A stretch of DNA of 64,000 nt from Thiomicrorhabdus sp. (GTDB taxonomy: Bacteria > Pseudomonadota > Gammaproteobacteria > Thiomicrospirales > Thiomicrospiraceae): assembly GCF_963662555.1 (NCBI RefSeq), contig NZ_OY759719.1:1384985-1448984 (forward strand), in the 5' to 3' direction. Each line of letters opens with the position of its first letter. Positions within the stretch are counted from its first letter, which is position 1. A program made the position numbers and the translations under genes. The notes beneath the pieces are model-generated. The model saw only the letters and a list, made by a program, of their open reading frames with translations, was not told the origin of the DNA and did not search any database. This document shows, in pieces, positions 17,186 to 26,962 of this stretch.

Positions 17186-17959
17186 ATGTCAATATCAACT
17201 ACATTTAAAAAGAAATCATTGCTTTCGGGAATTGCTCTAGCGGGTGCAATGCTAATGTCACCAATGTCACAAGCGGCAGATTGGAGTAATACGAATTTAT
17301 TACTCTTAAATGGTTCAGGTTACAAGCAGGTCCCTTCTAATAATGAAGTTGATGGTACTGTTGTAACCGTTGAACATGTTAGTGGTTGGAAATATGGTTC
17401 AAACTTTTTCTTTTTTGATGTTACTAATGCAAATACCAGTAAAAGTGATTTTTATGGTGAAATTTCACCTAGCTTATCTTTTGGAAAAATGACAGGTAAA
17501 GATCTTTCTTTTGGTTTTGTTAAAGACGTCTCTCTTACAGGTACATTAGAGATTGGACAAGTAACGAACGCTCAATTATATGGTATAGGTTTTGATTTAG
17601 ATATTCCTGGTGTGCCGGTTGCTAAAGTGAATTTTTATCAAAGAGCCAGTACTAGCGAGTTTTACCCTGGAAAAATGGGTAGTGGTCAGCAAGTGACGTT
17701 TGTATGGATGGCTCCATTTAATTTAGGGTCAACAAGTTGGACATTTGAAGGTTTCTTAGACTATGCAACAGCAGAAAAAGAAGTTGGAAAAGTAGAGAAT
17801 ATTATAGCGTCACCTCGATTGACTATGGATATTGGTGCTTTATTTGGTTCTCCTAAGAAAATCTCAGCAGGTATTGAGTACGCTTATTGGATGAATAAGT
17901 ATGGTACTAAAGGCATAGATGAGGGTGTTCCTCAAGCCACTGTTAAATGGACTTTCTAA
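17186..17959 (+). CDS. Tsx-like nucleoside-specific outer-membrane channel
   Basis: A 257-aa outer-membrane beta-barrel. Residues 1-30 form a signal peptide ending SQAADWS. The mature part has alternating beta strands (GWKYGSNFFFFDVTNA, DFYGEISPSLSFGKM) and ends in VKWTF with the C-terminal Phe of barrel proteins. The layout and NLLLLNGSGYKQ start fit the Tsx/OmpK nucleoside-channel family. It begins a transcription unit with a BMP-type binding protein and purine permease, so it probably admits nucleosides or bases. Confidence 0.85.
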   Translation: MSISTTFKKKSLLSGIALAGAMLMSPMSQAADWSNTNLLLLNGSGYKQVPSNNEVDGTVVTVEHVSGWKYGSNFFFFDVTNANTSKSDFYGEISPSLSFGKMTGKDLSFGFVKDVSLTGTLEIGQVTNAQLYGIGFDLDIPGVPVAKVNFYQRASTSEFYPGKMGSGQQVTFVWMAPFNLGSTSWTFEGFLDYATAEKEVGKVENIIASPRLTMDIGALFGSPKKISAGIEYAYWMNKYGTKGIDEGVPQATVKWTF

Positions 17960-17987
17960 TCTAGAAATCAATTCGAAAGGAACAATC

Positions 17988-19076
17988 ATGAAAAGAAGAC
18001 ACTTTTTAAAACCAATCGCATTAGGTTTCTTAGCGGCATCCATGGGATTAACTTCGGTTTCTGCTTTGGCAGAAAAAGAAGTTAAAGCAGGTTTTGTTTA
18101 TATCGGGCCTATTGGTGACCACGGTTGGAGTTTCCAGCATAACCAAGGGCGTTTGGCAGTAGAAAAAGCTTTAGGTGATAAGGTGAAAACCACCTATGTT
18201 GAAATGGTGCCTGAAGGTGCTGATGCTGAGCGAGTCATTCGTAAGCTTGCTTCAACAGGTAACAATATTATTTTTACAACTTCATTTGGTTATATGAATC
18301 CAACTTTAAAGGTTGCTAAGCAATTTCCAAACGTGAAATTTGAACATGCTACTGGCTACAAAATGGCTAAAAATGTAGGTGTTTATAGTGCAAGATTTTA
18401 TGAAGGCCGATATGTAATGGGCCAAGTAGCTGGCAAAATGACTAAATCTAATGTCATTGGATATATCGCCTCATTTCCTATTCCTGAAGTTATCCGTGGG
18501 ATTAACGCAACGGTTCAAGGATTAAAATCGGTTAACCCTGACGCAACGGTAAAAGTGGTATGGGTAAACAGTTGGTATGATCCAGGAAAAGAGGGTGATG
18601 CAGCAAAAGCATTAATAGATCAAGGCGTTGATGTGATTATGCAACATACTGACTCTCCAGCTCCATTACAAGTGGCTGAACAGCGTGGAGTCTATGCAGT
18701 TGGTCAAGCTTCAGATATGAAAGCATTTGCTCCTAAAGCTCAAATCAGTGCCATTATTGATGACTGGAGTGGTTATTACATTAAAAAAGTCAAAGAGACC
18801 ATGAACGGAACTTGGGAACCTGACAATACGTGGGGTGGAATTAAATCTGGAATGGTTGGTATTGCACCATTTGCCGATTTTGTACCAAAAGATGTCGTGG
18901 CAATGGCTGAAAAAACGATTGAAGATATCAAGTCTGGAGCGGTTAACCCATTCCAAGGCCCAATCAAGGATCAGTCTGGAAAACTTGTCGTTGCAAAAGG
19001 ACAAGTGATTCCAGACAAAGAATTGCTTGGAATGAATTGGTATGTTGAAGGCGTTGACGGAAAACTACCAAAGTAA
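17988..19076 (+). CDS. BMP-family ABC transporter substrate-binding protein (purine type)
   Basis: A periplasmic binding protein of 362 aa related to PnrA/BmpA. The first 27 residues form a signal peptide (MKRRHFLKPIALGF...ALAE). Motifs: FVYIGPIGDHGWSFQHNQGR, the substrate loop GYMNPTLKVAKQFPNVKFEHATG, VGVYSARFYEGRY and QHTDSPAPLQVAEQRG. The ATP-binding and permease genes of a matching system lie at 21.9-25.4 kb on the other strand and lack their own receptor, so this is its likely partner. The ATG at 17988 follows AAAGGAAC; the longer reading to 17919 would overlap tsx. Confidence 0.9.
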   Translation: MKRRHFLKPIALGFLAASMGLTSVSALAEKEVKAGFVYIGPIGDHGWSFQHNQGRLAVEKALGDKVKTTYVEMVPEGADAERVIRKLASTGNNIIFTTSFGYMNPTLKVAKQFPNVKFEHATGYKMAKNVGVYSARFYEGRYVMGQVAGKMTKSNVIGYIASFPIPEVIRGINATVQGLKSVNPDATVKVVWVNSWYDPGKEGDAAKALIDQGVDVIMQHTDSPAPLQVAEQRGVYAVGQASDMKAFAPKAQISAIIDDWSGYYIKKVKETMNGTWEPDNTWGGIKSGMVGIAPFADFVPKDVVAMAEKTIEDIKSGAVNPFQGPIKDQSGKLVVAKGQVIPDKELLGMNWYVEGVDGKLPK

Positions 19077-19121
19077 GTTTTAAATAATATTTATTTTCTC
19101 TCCGAAGCTCTTGCTTCAACC

Positions 19122-19138
19122 GGGTGGCCTAGCCACCC
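19122..19138 (+). terminator. stem-loop after the BMP receptor gene
   Basis: GGGTGGC-CTA-GCCACCC, a 7-bp GC-rich stem 46 bp after the stop codon. The T-tract is weak, so it may attenuate or protect mRNA ends more than terminate. Confidence 0.45.
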
Positions 19139-19295
19139 ACCTTATTCTATGCTTTTAGCTTAAGACTAGAGGCTATATAAAACCCATTGATTGAGGGGCT
19201 CAATAACCTATTGTGCTCTTAAAATTTTGCAAAGAAATTATTCTGTTTTATGGGTTTTTTATTCTATTTTTATATTTAGCAAAGGGAAATAGATT

Positions 19296-20675
19296 ATGAG
19301 CTCATCCAATGAAAGTGATTTAATTTACGCACTAGACGACCGCCCTCCATTTAGAGAAGCCTCCTATGCAGCCATTCAACATGTTCTAGCTAGTTTTGTT
19401 GGAATTATTACGCCAACGTTAGTTATTGGAGGTGTTTTAGGGTTGGGGGAACACATCTCTTATTTAATAAGCATGGCTTTAATTGTTTCTGGTGTTGCGA
19501 CATTTATTCAGGCAAAGCGACCAGCAGGTGTAGGGGCTGGTATGTTATGTGTGCAGGGTACCAGTTTTGCTTTTTTAAGTTCAATACTTGCTGCTGGTTT
19601 TATTGCAAAAGCTAATGGTGGTGGGCCAGATGAGATTTTGGCATTAATTTTTGGTGTCGCGTTTTTGGGTGCTTTTGTAGAGATTTTTCTTAGTCAGTTT
19701 TTGCATAAACTGAAAGGAATTATTACACCGTTAGTTACTGGAATTGTCATAACCACAATTGGTGTAAGTCTTATTAAAGTGGGAATTACTGATTTAGCAG
19801 GTGGTTTTAAAGCACCTGATTTTGGTAGTGCAGAAAATCTTATCTTAGGTGTAACGGTTCTTACCATTATTATTGTTTTAAACCGCTCTAGTAATGCATT
19901 AATCCGTCTTTCATCAATCATTATAGGCTTAGTCATTGGATTTATTATTGCTGGGTTTTTAGGCAAAATTTCATTTGCAGGTCTAGCAACTCTGCCAATG
20001 ATAAATATCCCAATTCCATTTAAATATGGATTTTCATTTGATTGGAATGCGTTTATTCCCATTGCGTTAATTTATTTGATTACTGCAATTGAAACATCTG
20101 GAGATCTGACTGCAAATTCTATTTTTTCTAAGCAACCTATTAAAGGTGATTTATACCAGTCAAGAATTAAGGGTGGCGTATTAGCGGATGGAGTTAATTC
20201 ACTGATAGCGGCAATGTTTAATACTTTTCCAAATACAACATTTAGTCAAAACAACGGTGTGATTCAATTAACTGGTGTGGCAAGTCGTTATGTGGCCTAT
20301 TTTATTGCTGCGATTTTAATAGTTTTGGGTCTATTTCCAATCATTGGAGGTGTATTACAGCAAATTCCTAAACCTGTTCTAGGTGGAGCCACTTTGGTTC
20401 TGTTTGGAACGGTTGCCGCAGCAGGTATTAAAATTTTGGCCTCTGAAAACCTGGACAGAAGAAAGCTTCTTATTATGGCGGTGTCATTTGGTGCAGGTTT
20501 AGGCGTTTTATTGAATCCAGGTGTGTTGGGTGAGATGCCAAAAATTGTACAAAATATTTTAGGTTCAGCGGTTACTTTGAGTGGATTGACTGCGATTACT
20601 TTAAGTGTGATTTTGCCTGAACCTAGTAGCTCAGAAGAACAAGTTTCAGAAAAAGAAATGTTTCAAGAAAAATAG
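19296..20675 (+). CDS. NCS2-family purine permease
   Basis: A 459-aa inner-membrane transporter of the nucleobase-cation symporter-2 family, with about 12-14 hydrophobic segments. The NCS2 signature is visible as QNNGVIQLTGVASRYVA, and GVQGTSFAF-type and AIETSGDLTAN segments carry the substrate-site residues of TM3 and TM8. Specificity (xanthine, urate or hypoxanthine) cannot be read directly. Start follows AAAGGGAAA. It lies between the BMP receptor and adenine deaminase in a purine block. Confidence 0.9.
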   Translation: MSSSNESDLIYALDDRPPFREASYAAIQHVLASFVGIITPTLVIGGVLGLGEHISYLISMALIVSGVATFIQAKRPAGVGAGMLCVQGTSFAFLSSILAAGFIAKANGGGPDEILALIFGVAFLGAFVEIFLSQFLHKLKGIITPLVTGIVITTIGVSLIKVGITDLAGGFKAPDFGSAENLILGVTVLTIIIVLNRSSNALIRLSSIIIGLVIGFIIAGFLGKISFAGLATLPMINIPIPFKYGFSFDWNAFIPIALIYLITAIETSGDLTANSIFSKQPIKGDLYQSRIKGGVLADGVNSLIAAMFNTFPNTTFSQNNGVIQLTGVASRYVAYFIAAILIVLGLFPIIGGVLQQIPKPVLGGATLVLFGTVAAAGIKILASENLDRRKLLIMAVSFGAGLGVLLNPGVLGEMPKIVQNILGSAVTLSGLTAITLSVILPEPSSSEEQVSEKEMFQEK

Positions 20676-20730
20676 TTTTAATCCATTTTTGGATTAAGTA
20701 TTCGTTTAAAAATTTTAGTAATCTCAATAA

Positions 20731-20757
20731 GGCAGCTACGGCTGCTTTTTTGTACCT
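20731..20757 (+). terminator. rho-independent terminator after the NCS2 permease
   Basis: GGCAGC-TACG-GCTGC followed by a run of T. It sits immediately upstream of the adenine deaminase start, so that gene depends on read-through or its own promoter. Confidence 0.7.
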
Positions 20758-20777
20758 TGTAAAAAGAGAATATTGGT

Positions 20778-21782
20778 ATGAAAAACTTTATAAAAAATAT
20801 GCCTAAAGCAGAATTACATTTACATATAGAGGGAACTTTAGAACCAGAAATGCTTTTAGAGTTAGCTATGAAAAATAATGTGGTGTTACCTTATAAAAAT
20901 ATAGAGGAAGTTAAAGCTGCCTATCAATTTGAAAATCTACAATCCTTTTTAGATTTGTATTACCAATCTATGCAGGTGTTACAGACCAGATCTGATTTTT
21001 ATCAATTAACCTGGGCTTATCTAAAGCGTTGTGCAGAGCAAAATATTGTTTATTGTGAATTGTTTTTTGATCCTCAAGCACATATGGCTCGCGGGCTTGC
21101 ATTTGAAACGGTTTTAGATGGAATATACCAAGCCACAGTTCAAGCAAAAGAAGAGTTAGGTGTTGAAGCTAAAATTATATTTTCAATTTTGCGACATTTA
21201 ACTGAAGAAGACGCCGAAATCGTATTAGATATGGCAATTTTATACAAAGATCGTTTAATTGGAATGGGTTTAGATTCATCAGAAAAAGGCAACCCACCAG
21301 AGAAATTCAAACATGTTTATAGAAGAGCTCGTGAAGAGGGTTTTTACTTAGTAGCACATGCTGGTGAAGAGGGCGATTCAAGTTACGTATCGGGTGCTTT
21401 AGAGTATCTTAGAGTGGATAGAATTGATCACGGGAATAATGCCATTCAAGATTCTTCTTTGTTAGAAGAGTTAAAAGATAGAGAGATTGCCTTAACATTA
21501 TGTCCGCTTTCTAATTTTCGTTTACAGGTTGTGACAGACCCTAAAAATCATCCTTTAAAGAAGATGTTTGATATGGGCTTAAAAGTCACTATTAATTCAG
21601 ACGATCCCGCCTATTTTGGTGGATATTTAAATGAGAATTATCAGATCATGCAAGAAACCTTTGATTTGAATAAGGATGAAATAGTGAAGATTTCTGGCTA
21701 TGCTTTTAATGCGACCTTTTTAGATGAGTCTGCTAAAGCAGCATATTTAAATAAGTTAAAAGATTACGCTGAAGCACATTAA
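20778..21782 (+). CDS. adenine deaminase (adenosine deaminase-like, Aah1 type)
   Basis: A 334-aa zinc enzyme of the adenosine/adenine deaminase family, converting adenine to hypoxanthine. Metal ligands: AELHLHIEG at the start, AHAGEEG, and NSDDPAYFGGY. The segment GLDSSEKGNPPEKF is characteristic of adenine deaminases; adenosine deaminases have a different residue pattern there. Hypoxanthine produced would feed XdhABC, encoded downstream on the other strand. Confidence 0.88.
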   Translation: MKNFIKNMPKAELHLHIEGTLEPEMLLELAMKNNVVLPYKNIEEVKAAYQFENLQSFLDLYYQSMQVLQTRSDFYQLTWAYLKRCAEQNIVYCELFFDPQAHMARGLAFETVLDGIYQATVQAKEELGVEAKIIFSILRHLTEEDAEIVLDMAILYKDRLIGMGLDSSEKGNPPEKFKHVYRRAREEGFYLVAHAGEEGDSSYVSGALEYLRVDRIDHGNNAIQDSSLLEELKDREIALTLCPLSNFRLQVVTDPKNHPLKKMFDMGLKVTINSDDPAYFGGYLNENYQIMQETFDLNKDEIVKISGYAFNATFLDESAKAAYLNKLKDYAEAH

Positions 21783-21823
21783 ATGTAGCTGATAGATTTG
21801 TCTGATAGTGATTTGAATTTAAT

Positions 21824-21854
21824 AAAAAAGTGCCCCACATAGAGCACTTTTTTT
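21824..21854. terminator. bidirectional terminator between convergent units
   Basis: AAAAAAGTGC and GCACTTTTTT arms around a 10-base loop, with A- and T-tracts on both sides, between adenine deaminase and the last ABC permease gene. Confidence 0.8.
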
Positions 21855-21896
21855 GTTTTGCTTCCTAAGTCCCAAACGTTTGTTACAGTTAATTAA

Positions 21897-22817
21897 TTAG
21901 TGGGTTGGATGGAAGGGTTTACCTAAACTGGCTGGGGCAAAACTATTTTGAGCCTGTCTAGATATAAATACTAAAACAATGATAGTTGCTAAATATGGCA
22001 ACATGGAAAGGAATTCAGATGGAATGGCGATTCCAATACCTTGGCCATGAAGTTGTAAGATAGTTATACCACCAAACATGTAAGCTCCCATCAAAACTCG
22101 TGATGGCATCCACATTGCAAATACCACCAAGGCCACCGCAATCCAACCACGACCAGCGGTCATATTATCAGCCCACATCGGTGAATAGGACAGTGATAGA
22201 TAAGCTCCTGCTAAGCCGCTCATGGCTCCACCATATAAAACGGCCATGTAACGAATTTTAATAACGGGATAACCTATGGAGTGTGCCGCATCATGAGATT
22301 CACCTACGGCCCTTAAAATTAAGCCATATCGGGTTTTATTTAAGAACCAATAAGTGACATAAACCATGATTAGAGAGAAGTAGATAAGAATGTCATGACT
22401 AAATAATACATTGCCAAAAAATGGAATGTTAGATAAAAAATCTATATGTAACTTTGGTAACCCTTCGTAGGCAACACCCACTAAGTTGCGACCTAGTAGC
22501 GAGCTTAAACCTAAACCAAAAATGGTTAACGCAAGACCGGTTGCAACCTGGTTTGATTGTAAGGAGAGCGTTAAAAAGCCAAAGATTAAAGCCATGGCCA
22601 TGCCTGACAAGATAGCCGCAATAATAGCCAATGTTGCACTACCTGTTGAGGTAACTGTCATAAAAGCAATGACAGCTCCTATGATCATCATCCCTTCTAA
22701 CCCTAAGTTTAAAACACCAGATTTTTCTGCAATTAATTCACCTAAGGCTGAAAGTAAAAGGGGAGTCGCTGCTCCAATAATGGTAACAATAATGAGAGAG
22801 GTAATTTGTGCATCCAT
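21897..22817 (-). CDS. BMP-type ABC transporter permease 2 (NupQ/YufQ-like)
   Basis: A 306-aa integral membrane protein of the BPD_transp_2 fold with about eight to nine hydrophobic spans. Typical text: AEKSGVLNLGLEGMMIIGA near the start and RAVGESHDAAHSIG in the coupling helix. It pairs with the upstream permease, from which it is separated by a single base, and with the ATPase. Last gene of the long hiuH-xdh-guaD-transporter operon. Imported substrates are probably nucleosides or purines. Confidence 0.9.
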   Translation of the reverse strand: MDAQITSLIIVTIIGAATPLLLSALGELIAEKSGVLNLGLEGMMIIGAVIAFMTVTSTGSATLAIIAAILSGMAMALIFGFLTLSLQSNQVATGLALTIFGLGLSSLLGRNLVGVAYEGLPKLHIDFLSNIPFFGNVLFSHDILIYFSLIMVYVTYWFLNKTRYGLILRAVGESHDAAHSIGYPVIKIRYMAVLYGGAMSGLAGAYLSLSYSPMWADNMTAGRGWIAVALVVFAMWMPSRVLMGAYMFGGITILQLHGQGIGIAIPSEFLSMLPYLATIIVLVFISRQAQNSFAPASLGKPFHPTH

Positions 22818-22818
22818 A

Positions 22819-23907
22819 TTATGCCCCTTCTTTTATGGCTGGATTATGACTAAAAGCAAAGCGAATTTTGTACATGATTAAAACGTCAGCTGCGAGTAAG
22901 AAAAACAGTAATAATCCCTGAAAAACGCCAGTTAAGGCTACGGGTAATCCTAAGGATATTTGTGCGGATTCACCGCCAAGATAAGAAATGGCCATAATTA
23001 GCCCGGCAAATAAAATTCCGAGAGGGTGCAAGCGACCTAAAAAGGCAACAATGATGGCTGTAAAACCGTAACCAGGAGATATTGTAGGTAACAGCTGACC
23101 AATTGGACCAGATACTTCCATAATTCCTGCCATACCTGCCATGGCTCCACTTAATAAAAACGAAAACCAAATAATCTTTTTATGATTAAATCCTGCATAT
23201 TTTGCTGCTTCAGGGGCTTGTCCAACCACTCGTATTTGAAAACCAATAATGGTTCTTGCAAGCATAATCCATAGACCAATTAAAAGTACAAGTGTGATAA
23301 CACTTCCTAGGTTTAATCGTGTTCCTTCAACTAATATGGGTAATAAGGCTGAATCAGTAAATAACCGAGACTCAGGAAAGTTATAACCTGATGGATCTCT
23401 ATAAGGCCCATTGACCATAAAATTTAAAAATAAAATTGCGACATAACTAAGCATTAGGCTTGTAAGGATTTCATTGGTGTTAAATTTGGTTTTTAAAAAA
23501 GCGGGGATAGCTGCCCAAAGCATGCCTCCAATAGCACCAAAAATAATCATCATTGGGAGTAACCAAGCACTCTCGGTGTCATAGAACCATAGTGCTAAAC
23601 CTCCGCCAACTATGGCTCCCATTACCAATTGTCCTTCAGCACCAATATTCCATATATTCGCCTTAAAGCCAATTGCGAGACCTAGGGCAATCAATATCAG
23701 AGGAGTAGCTTTAATGGCTAATTCTCCAAGACCGTAAATACTCGTTACTGGTTCTATAAAAAATACGTAAATACCTTCAACGGGTGATTTTCCCATGGCG
23801 GCGAATATAATCATTCCTGAAATCATGGTAAGTATTACCGCGATGAAGGGAGATAAATAGGTCATTTTTTTAGAAGGTGCACTTCTTGATTCAAGTCTAA
23901 GAAACAT
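22819..23907 (-). CDS. BMP-type ABC transporter permease 1 (NupP/YufP-like)
   Basis: A 362-aa inner-membrane permease with about ten hydrophobic segments, including KANIWNIGAEGQLVMGA and RVVGQAPEAAKYAGFNH, both family signatures. Its start overlaps the end of the ATPase gene by 11 bp, indicating translational coupling. Confidence 0.9.
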   Translation of the reverse strand: MFLRLESRSAPSKKMTYLSPFIAVILTMISGMIIFAAMGKSPVEGIYVFFIEPVTSIYGLGELAIKATPLILIALGLAIGFKANIWNIGAEGQLVMGAIVGGGLALWFYDTESAWLLPMMIIFGAIGGMLWAAIPAFLKTKFNTNEILTSLMLSYVAILFLNFMVNGPYRDPSGYNFPESRLFTDSALLPILVEGTRLNLGSVITLVLLIGLWIMLARTIIGFQIRVVGQAPEAAKYAGFNHKKIIWFSFLLSGAMAGMAGIMEVSGPIGQLLPTISPGYGFTAIIVAFLGRLHPLGILFAGLIMAISYLGGESAQISLGLPVALTGVFQGLLLFFLLAADVLIMYKIRFAFSHNPAIKEGA

Positions 23908-25447
23908 GATGGTCTACTCCTGAAGAGTTGGGCATAGGGGTTGAAATTCCACCCATTAATAATCCTATTTGTTCACGGCTAATTTCGGAGATTAGGTAGG
24001 GCTTAGATAGGGTTCCTTCATAAATCACGCAAATAGAATCGCATATTTCAAAAAGTTCATCTAAGTCTTGGGAAAGTACCAGTATGCTGCTACCTTTTTC
24101 TGCCAAGTTTAAAATTGATTGATGAATTGAAGCTGCTGCTCCTGCATCGACCCCCCAAGTGGGTTGAGCAGCTATTAATAGGCTTGGGCCTTGTTCGATT
24201 TCTCGTCCTACAATAAATTTTTGTAAGTTACCTCCAGATAGGCTTTTAGCTGCGGAATGAATTCCTGATTGTTTTACATTGTATTTGTCACATATCATTT
24301 GGGCATAGGCATCGCGTTTTGAAAAATCAATGAATCCGTTTTTTTGTAAACTCTGGGACTGGTAACCACTTAAAAAAGCGTTTTCATGCAGAGCATCATT
24401 AGGAACTGCACCATGTCCAAGACGTTCTTCAGGCACATAGGCCATGCCAATCATTCTGCGTTGGTTTGAGGGTAAGTTACCACTTGGTCGTCCATGAATG
24501 ATAATGCTTTCAACCGCGGTATTTGCTTCTCCACTTAACGCAGATAAAAGTTCAGTTTGACCATTTCCCGCAATCCCAGCAATCCCAAGGATTTCACCTT
24601 CACGAATAACAAAATTGACGTCTTTTAAATCATTTCCAAATGGTTGATCTGATTTAATTGATAAGTTTTGTACCCGAATAACTTCTTTTCCATAAACCGC
24701 TGTAGATTCGCGTTTAGGAGGGGTTATTTTTTCACCTACCATAAGCTGAGCCATGCTTTTTGCGGTTTCCTGCGTTGGGTCAACCTCCTGAATATATCGA
24801 CCACCTCTCAAAATTGTTGCTCGATGGCAAAGTGCTTTTATTTCATCAAGTTTATGACTTATGTAGAGAATTGAAACGCCTTCTGAGGAGAGACGTCTTA
24901 AGGTAACAAAAAGTTTATCAACTTCTTGAGGAGTCAGTACGGATGTAGGTTCATCCATAATCAATAATTTGGGGTCTTGGAGTAAGCAACGAATGATTTC
25001 AACACGTTGTCGTTCACCAACAGAGAGGTCATGAATTGTCATTCTTGGATCAATGTGTAGACCGTAATCTTCAGAAACTTGGATAATACGTTGTTCAAGC
25101 TTCTTTAGATTAAATTCACCATCTATACCTACGGCAATGTTTTCTAAAACACTTAATGCGTCAAATAATGAGAAGTGTTGAAACACCATGCCCACCCCAA
25201 GAGCTCTTGCTTCTTTTGGGCTGTCTATATTTACGCTTTTACCATCCCAAAGCATCGTGCCGCTGTCTGCTTTCATTAGGCCATAAATCATTTTAACGAG
25301 TGTGCTTTTGCCAGCACCATTTTCACCTAGTAATGCATGTATTTCACCAGGGTCAATAGTTAAATTAACCTTGTCATTGGCTAAACAACCTGGGAATTCT
25401 TTGGTGATTTCTACCAGTTGGAGTCTTGGCGGGGAAGCTTGGGTCAT
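23897..25447 (-). CDS. BMP-type ABC transporter ATP-binding protein (double ABC cassette)
   Basis: A 516-aa protein with two ATPase domains, as in sugar and purine-nucleoside importers of this class. First domain: Walker A LLGENGAGKST, signature LSVGERQRVEI, Walker B LLIMDEPTSVLTP. In the second domain Walker A is GIAGNGQTELL, the signature is LSGGNLQKFIVGRE, and the Walker B region is LLIAAQPTWGVD. In the second cassette the Walker A loop lacks the normal GKS/T, typical of the family's inactive site. The ATG at 25447 follows AAGGAGAAA, 24 bp after guaD. Confidence 0.93.
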   Translation of the reverse strand: MTQASPPRLQLVEITKEFPGCLANDKVNLTIDPGEIHALLGENGAGKSTLVKMIYGLMKADSGTMLWDGKSVNIDSPKEARALGVGMVFQHFSLFDALSVLENIAVGIDGEFNLKKLEQRIIQVSEDYGLHIDPRMTIHDLSVGERQRVEIIRCLLQDPKLLIMDEPTSVLTPQEVDKLFVTLRRLSSEGVSILYISHKLDEIKALCHRATILRGGRYIQEVDPTQETAKSMAQLMVGEKITPPKRESTAVYGKEVIRVQNLSIKSDQPFGNDLKDVNFVIREGEILGIAGIAGNGQTELLSALSGEANTAVESIIIHGRPSGNLPSNQRRMIGMAYVPEERLGHGAVPNDALHENAFLSGYQSQSLQKNGFIDFSKRDAYAQMICDKYNVKQSGIHSAAKSLSGGNLQKFIVGREIEQGPSLLIAAQPTWGVDAGAAASIHQSILNLAEKGSSILVLSQDLDELFEICDSICVIYEGTLSKPYLISEISREQIGLLMGGISTPMPNSSGVDHHVS

Positions 25448-25470
25448 GGTATTTCTCCTTGGCAAAATTA

Positions 25471-25959
25471 TTAGTAATGAATTTTGTCTGTTTTGAGTTT
25501 CCAATCATTGAACGGCTTGATAGCCTCTTCTTCCAAAAATCGGTAGGTTGGAATACTTCGCTCTAAAATGGGTTTTGGAATTTCGTTATAAAGCATTTCA
25601 TCATCAAACCCAATATCAGCTGCATCTTCACGAGAGTTTGCATAGTAAATAGTTTCAATACGAGCCCAATAAATAGCACTTAAACACATAGGGCAAGGTT
25701 CACAACTGGTATAAATTTCGCAGCCACTTAAGTCAAAGGTATTTAGCTTTTTACAGGCCTCTCTTATGGCTGTTACTTCTGCATGGGCGGTTGGATCATT
25801 TTCTGAGGTAACTTTGTTATAACCTTCAGCAACGACTTCACCATCTTTGGTAATAAGAGCCCCAAAAGGGCCACCAAAACCGGCTTCCATTTTTTCCTTT
25901 GAGAGTTTGATAGCGTGACGCATCAAATGCGGTTGACCGTTATGATTACAATTACACAT
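25471..25959 (-). CDS. guaD: guanine deaminase (cytidine-deaminase fold, GuaD/GDEase type)
   Basis: Converts guanine to xanthine, feeding XdhABC. The 162-aa size and fold match Bacillus GuaD, not the larger amidohydrolase guanine deaminases. Zinc ligands H59 (in AHAEVTAIREA, with catalytic E61) and C86/C89 (SCEPCPMC) are present. The C-terminal tail (PIPTYRF-like, ending KLKTDKIHY) helps close the active site in domain-swapped dimers of this family. It overlaps xdhC by 8 bp and has an AAAAGGA ribosome site. Confidence 0.93.
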   Translation of the reverse strand: MCNCNHNGQPHLMRHAIKLSKEKMEAGFGGPFGALITKDGEVVAEGYNKVTSENDPTAHAEVTAIREACKKLNTFDLSGCEIYTSCEPCPMCLSAIYWARIETIYYANSREDAADIGFDDEMLYNEIPKPILERSIPTYRFLEEEAIKPFNDWKLKTDKIHY

Positions 25960-26962
25960 GTTGAATCCTTTTTGTTGGTGGCAACATCAAATGAGATTGG
26001 ATGGTTTGAGTATCTATTTCTAATATTTGTGCAACAACTGAAGCAGCAATGACTTCAGGCGTTTTACCCTGAATACTTGGGAGTCCAATTGGGCAAGTAA
26101 GAGTATTAAGTTGAGATTGTGTAATGCCATTGGCTAGTAATTTACGCTGGAACCGCACTTTTTTAGTTTTAGATCCAATTAATCCTAAATAACGATATTC
26201 ACCTTGTTTTAGAATTTCTTCGGTTATTTCGTAATCTAGTTTATGGCTGTGCGTTACTACTAAAAAATAGCTCTCTTTACTTATTGTTTTAAGTAAACTT
26301 TTCCAATTATTAGTCTCTATGAATTCGACATTTTTGGGACTTGAATTTGGTATGTGTTCAGGGCGACTATCAACTACCGTTATATTGGTATTTAAGTATT
26401 GCAGCTGGTTAACAATGGCTTTTCCAACATGACCAGCACCAAATATCACAACTGATATTTCATCGCTTTGCAACGGTTCAATGAGTTGATTCTGTTTGTT
26501 TGTCCATGAAGCTTTATTTAAAGTTAATGAGTTTTCAATTTTTAATTGAGTTTTAATAAACCGCTTTTTTTGTATTGTGTCAGTTACTAACCAGGCAGTT
26601 TGATCTTTAGAAATGTTTTCAAATAGAGCGGGCAACCAAGTTGAGGTTTGTGGGTTAATTTTTTCAAATATTAGTTGTACTAATCCGCCGCAACATTGAT
26701 CATAATTTGGGGTTAATGGTGTTTTATGCTCGCTAATTTCATTATCATTTGCATGAGTAAGCATATCTTTGGCTCTTGCGATAGCAAAGAACTCAAGATT
26801 TCCCCCACCAATTGTGCCGATAACGTGTTCATGATTGACTAATATTTTGGCACCGGTTTCTCTGGGAGATGACCCTTTTACATTACCAACTGTAATTAAG
26901 ACAAACGGGGATTTGGAGTTTGCATAATCAGCTAAGACTTTCCAGTTTAAAGAATTAGGCAC
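25952..26962 (-). CDS. xdhC: xanthine dehydrogenase accessory protein XdhC
   Basis: A 336-aa molybdenum-cofactor insertion factor for xanthine dehydrogenase. The N-terminal XdhC/CoxI part has FVLITVGNVKGSSPRETGAKILV and IGGGNLE; the C-terminal Rossmann part has VVIFGAGHVGKAI and LVVTHSHKLD, RYLGLIGSKTKK. The GTG at 26962 is taken as start because AAAAGGAGCC precedes it; it overlaps the end of xdhB by 8 bp. Longer readings would use xdhB sequence. Confidence 0.93.
   Translation of the reverse strand: MPNSLNWKVLADYANSKSPFVLITVGNVKGSSPRETGAKILVNHEHVIGTIGGGNLEFFAIARAKDMLTHANDNEISEHKTPLTPNYDQCCGGLVQLIFEKINPQTSTWLPALFENISKDQTAWLVTDTIQKKRFIKTQLKIENSLTLNKASWTNKQNQLIEPLQSDEISVVIFGAGHVGKAIVNQLQYLNTNITVVDSRPEHIPNSSPKNVEFIETNNWKSLLKTISKESYFLVVTHSHKLDYEITEEILKQGEYRYLGLIGSKTKKVRFQRKLLANGITQSQLNTLTCPIGLPSIQGKTPEVIAASVVAQILEIDTQTIQSHLMLPPTKRIQHV

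Noticed and set aside
22486..22881. 131-aa plus-strand ORF
   Set aside because: Antisense to the BMP-type permease genes; Pro/Lys/Ala-rich shadow translation.
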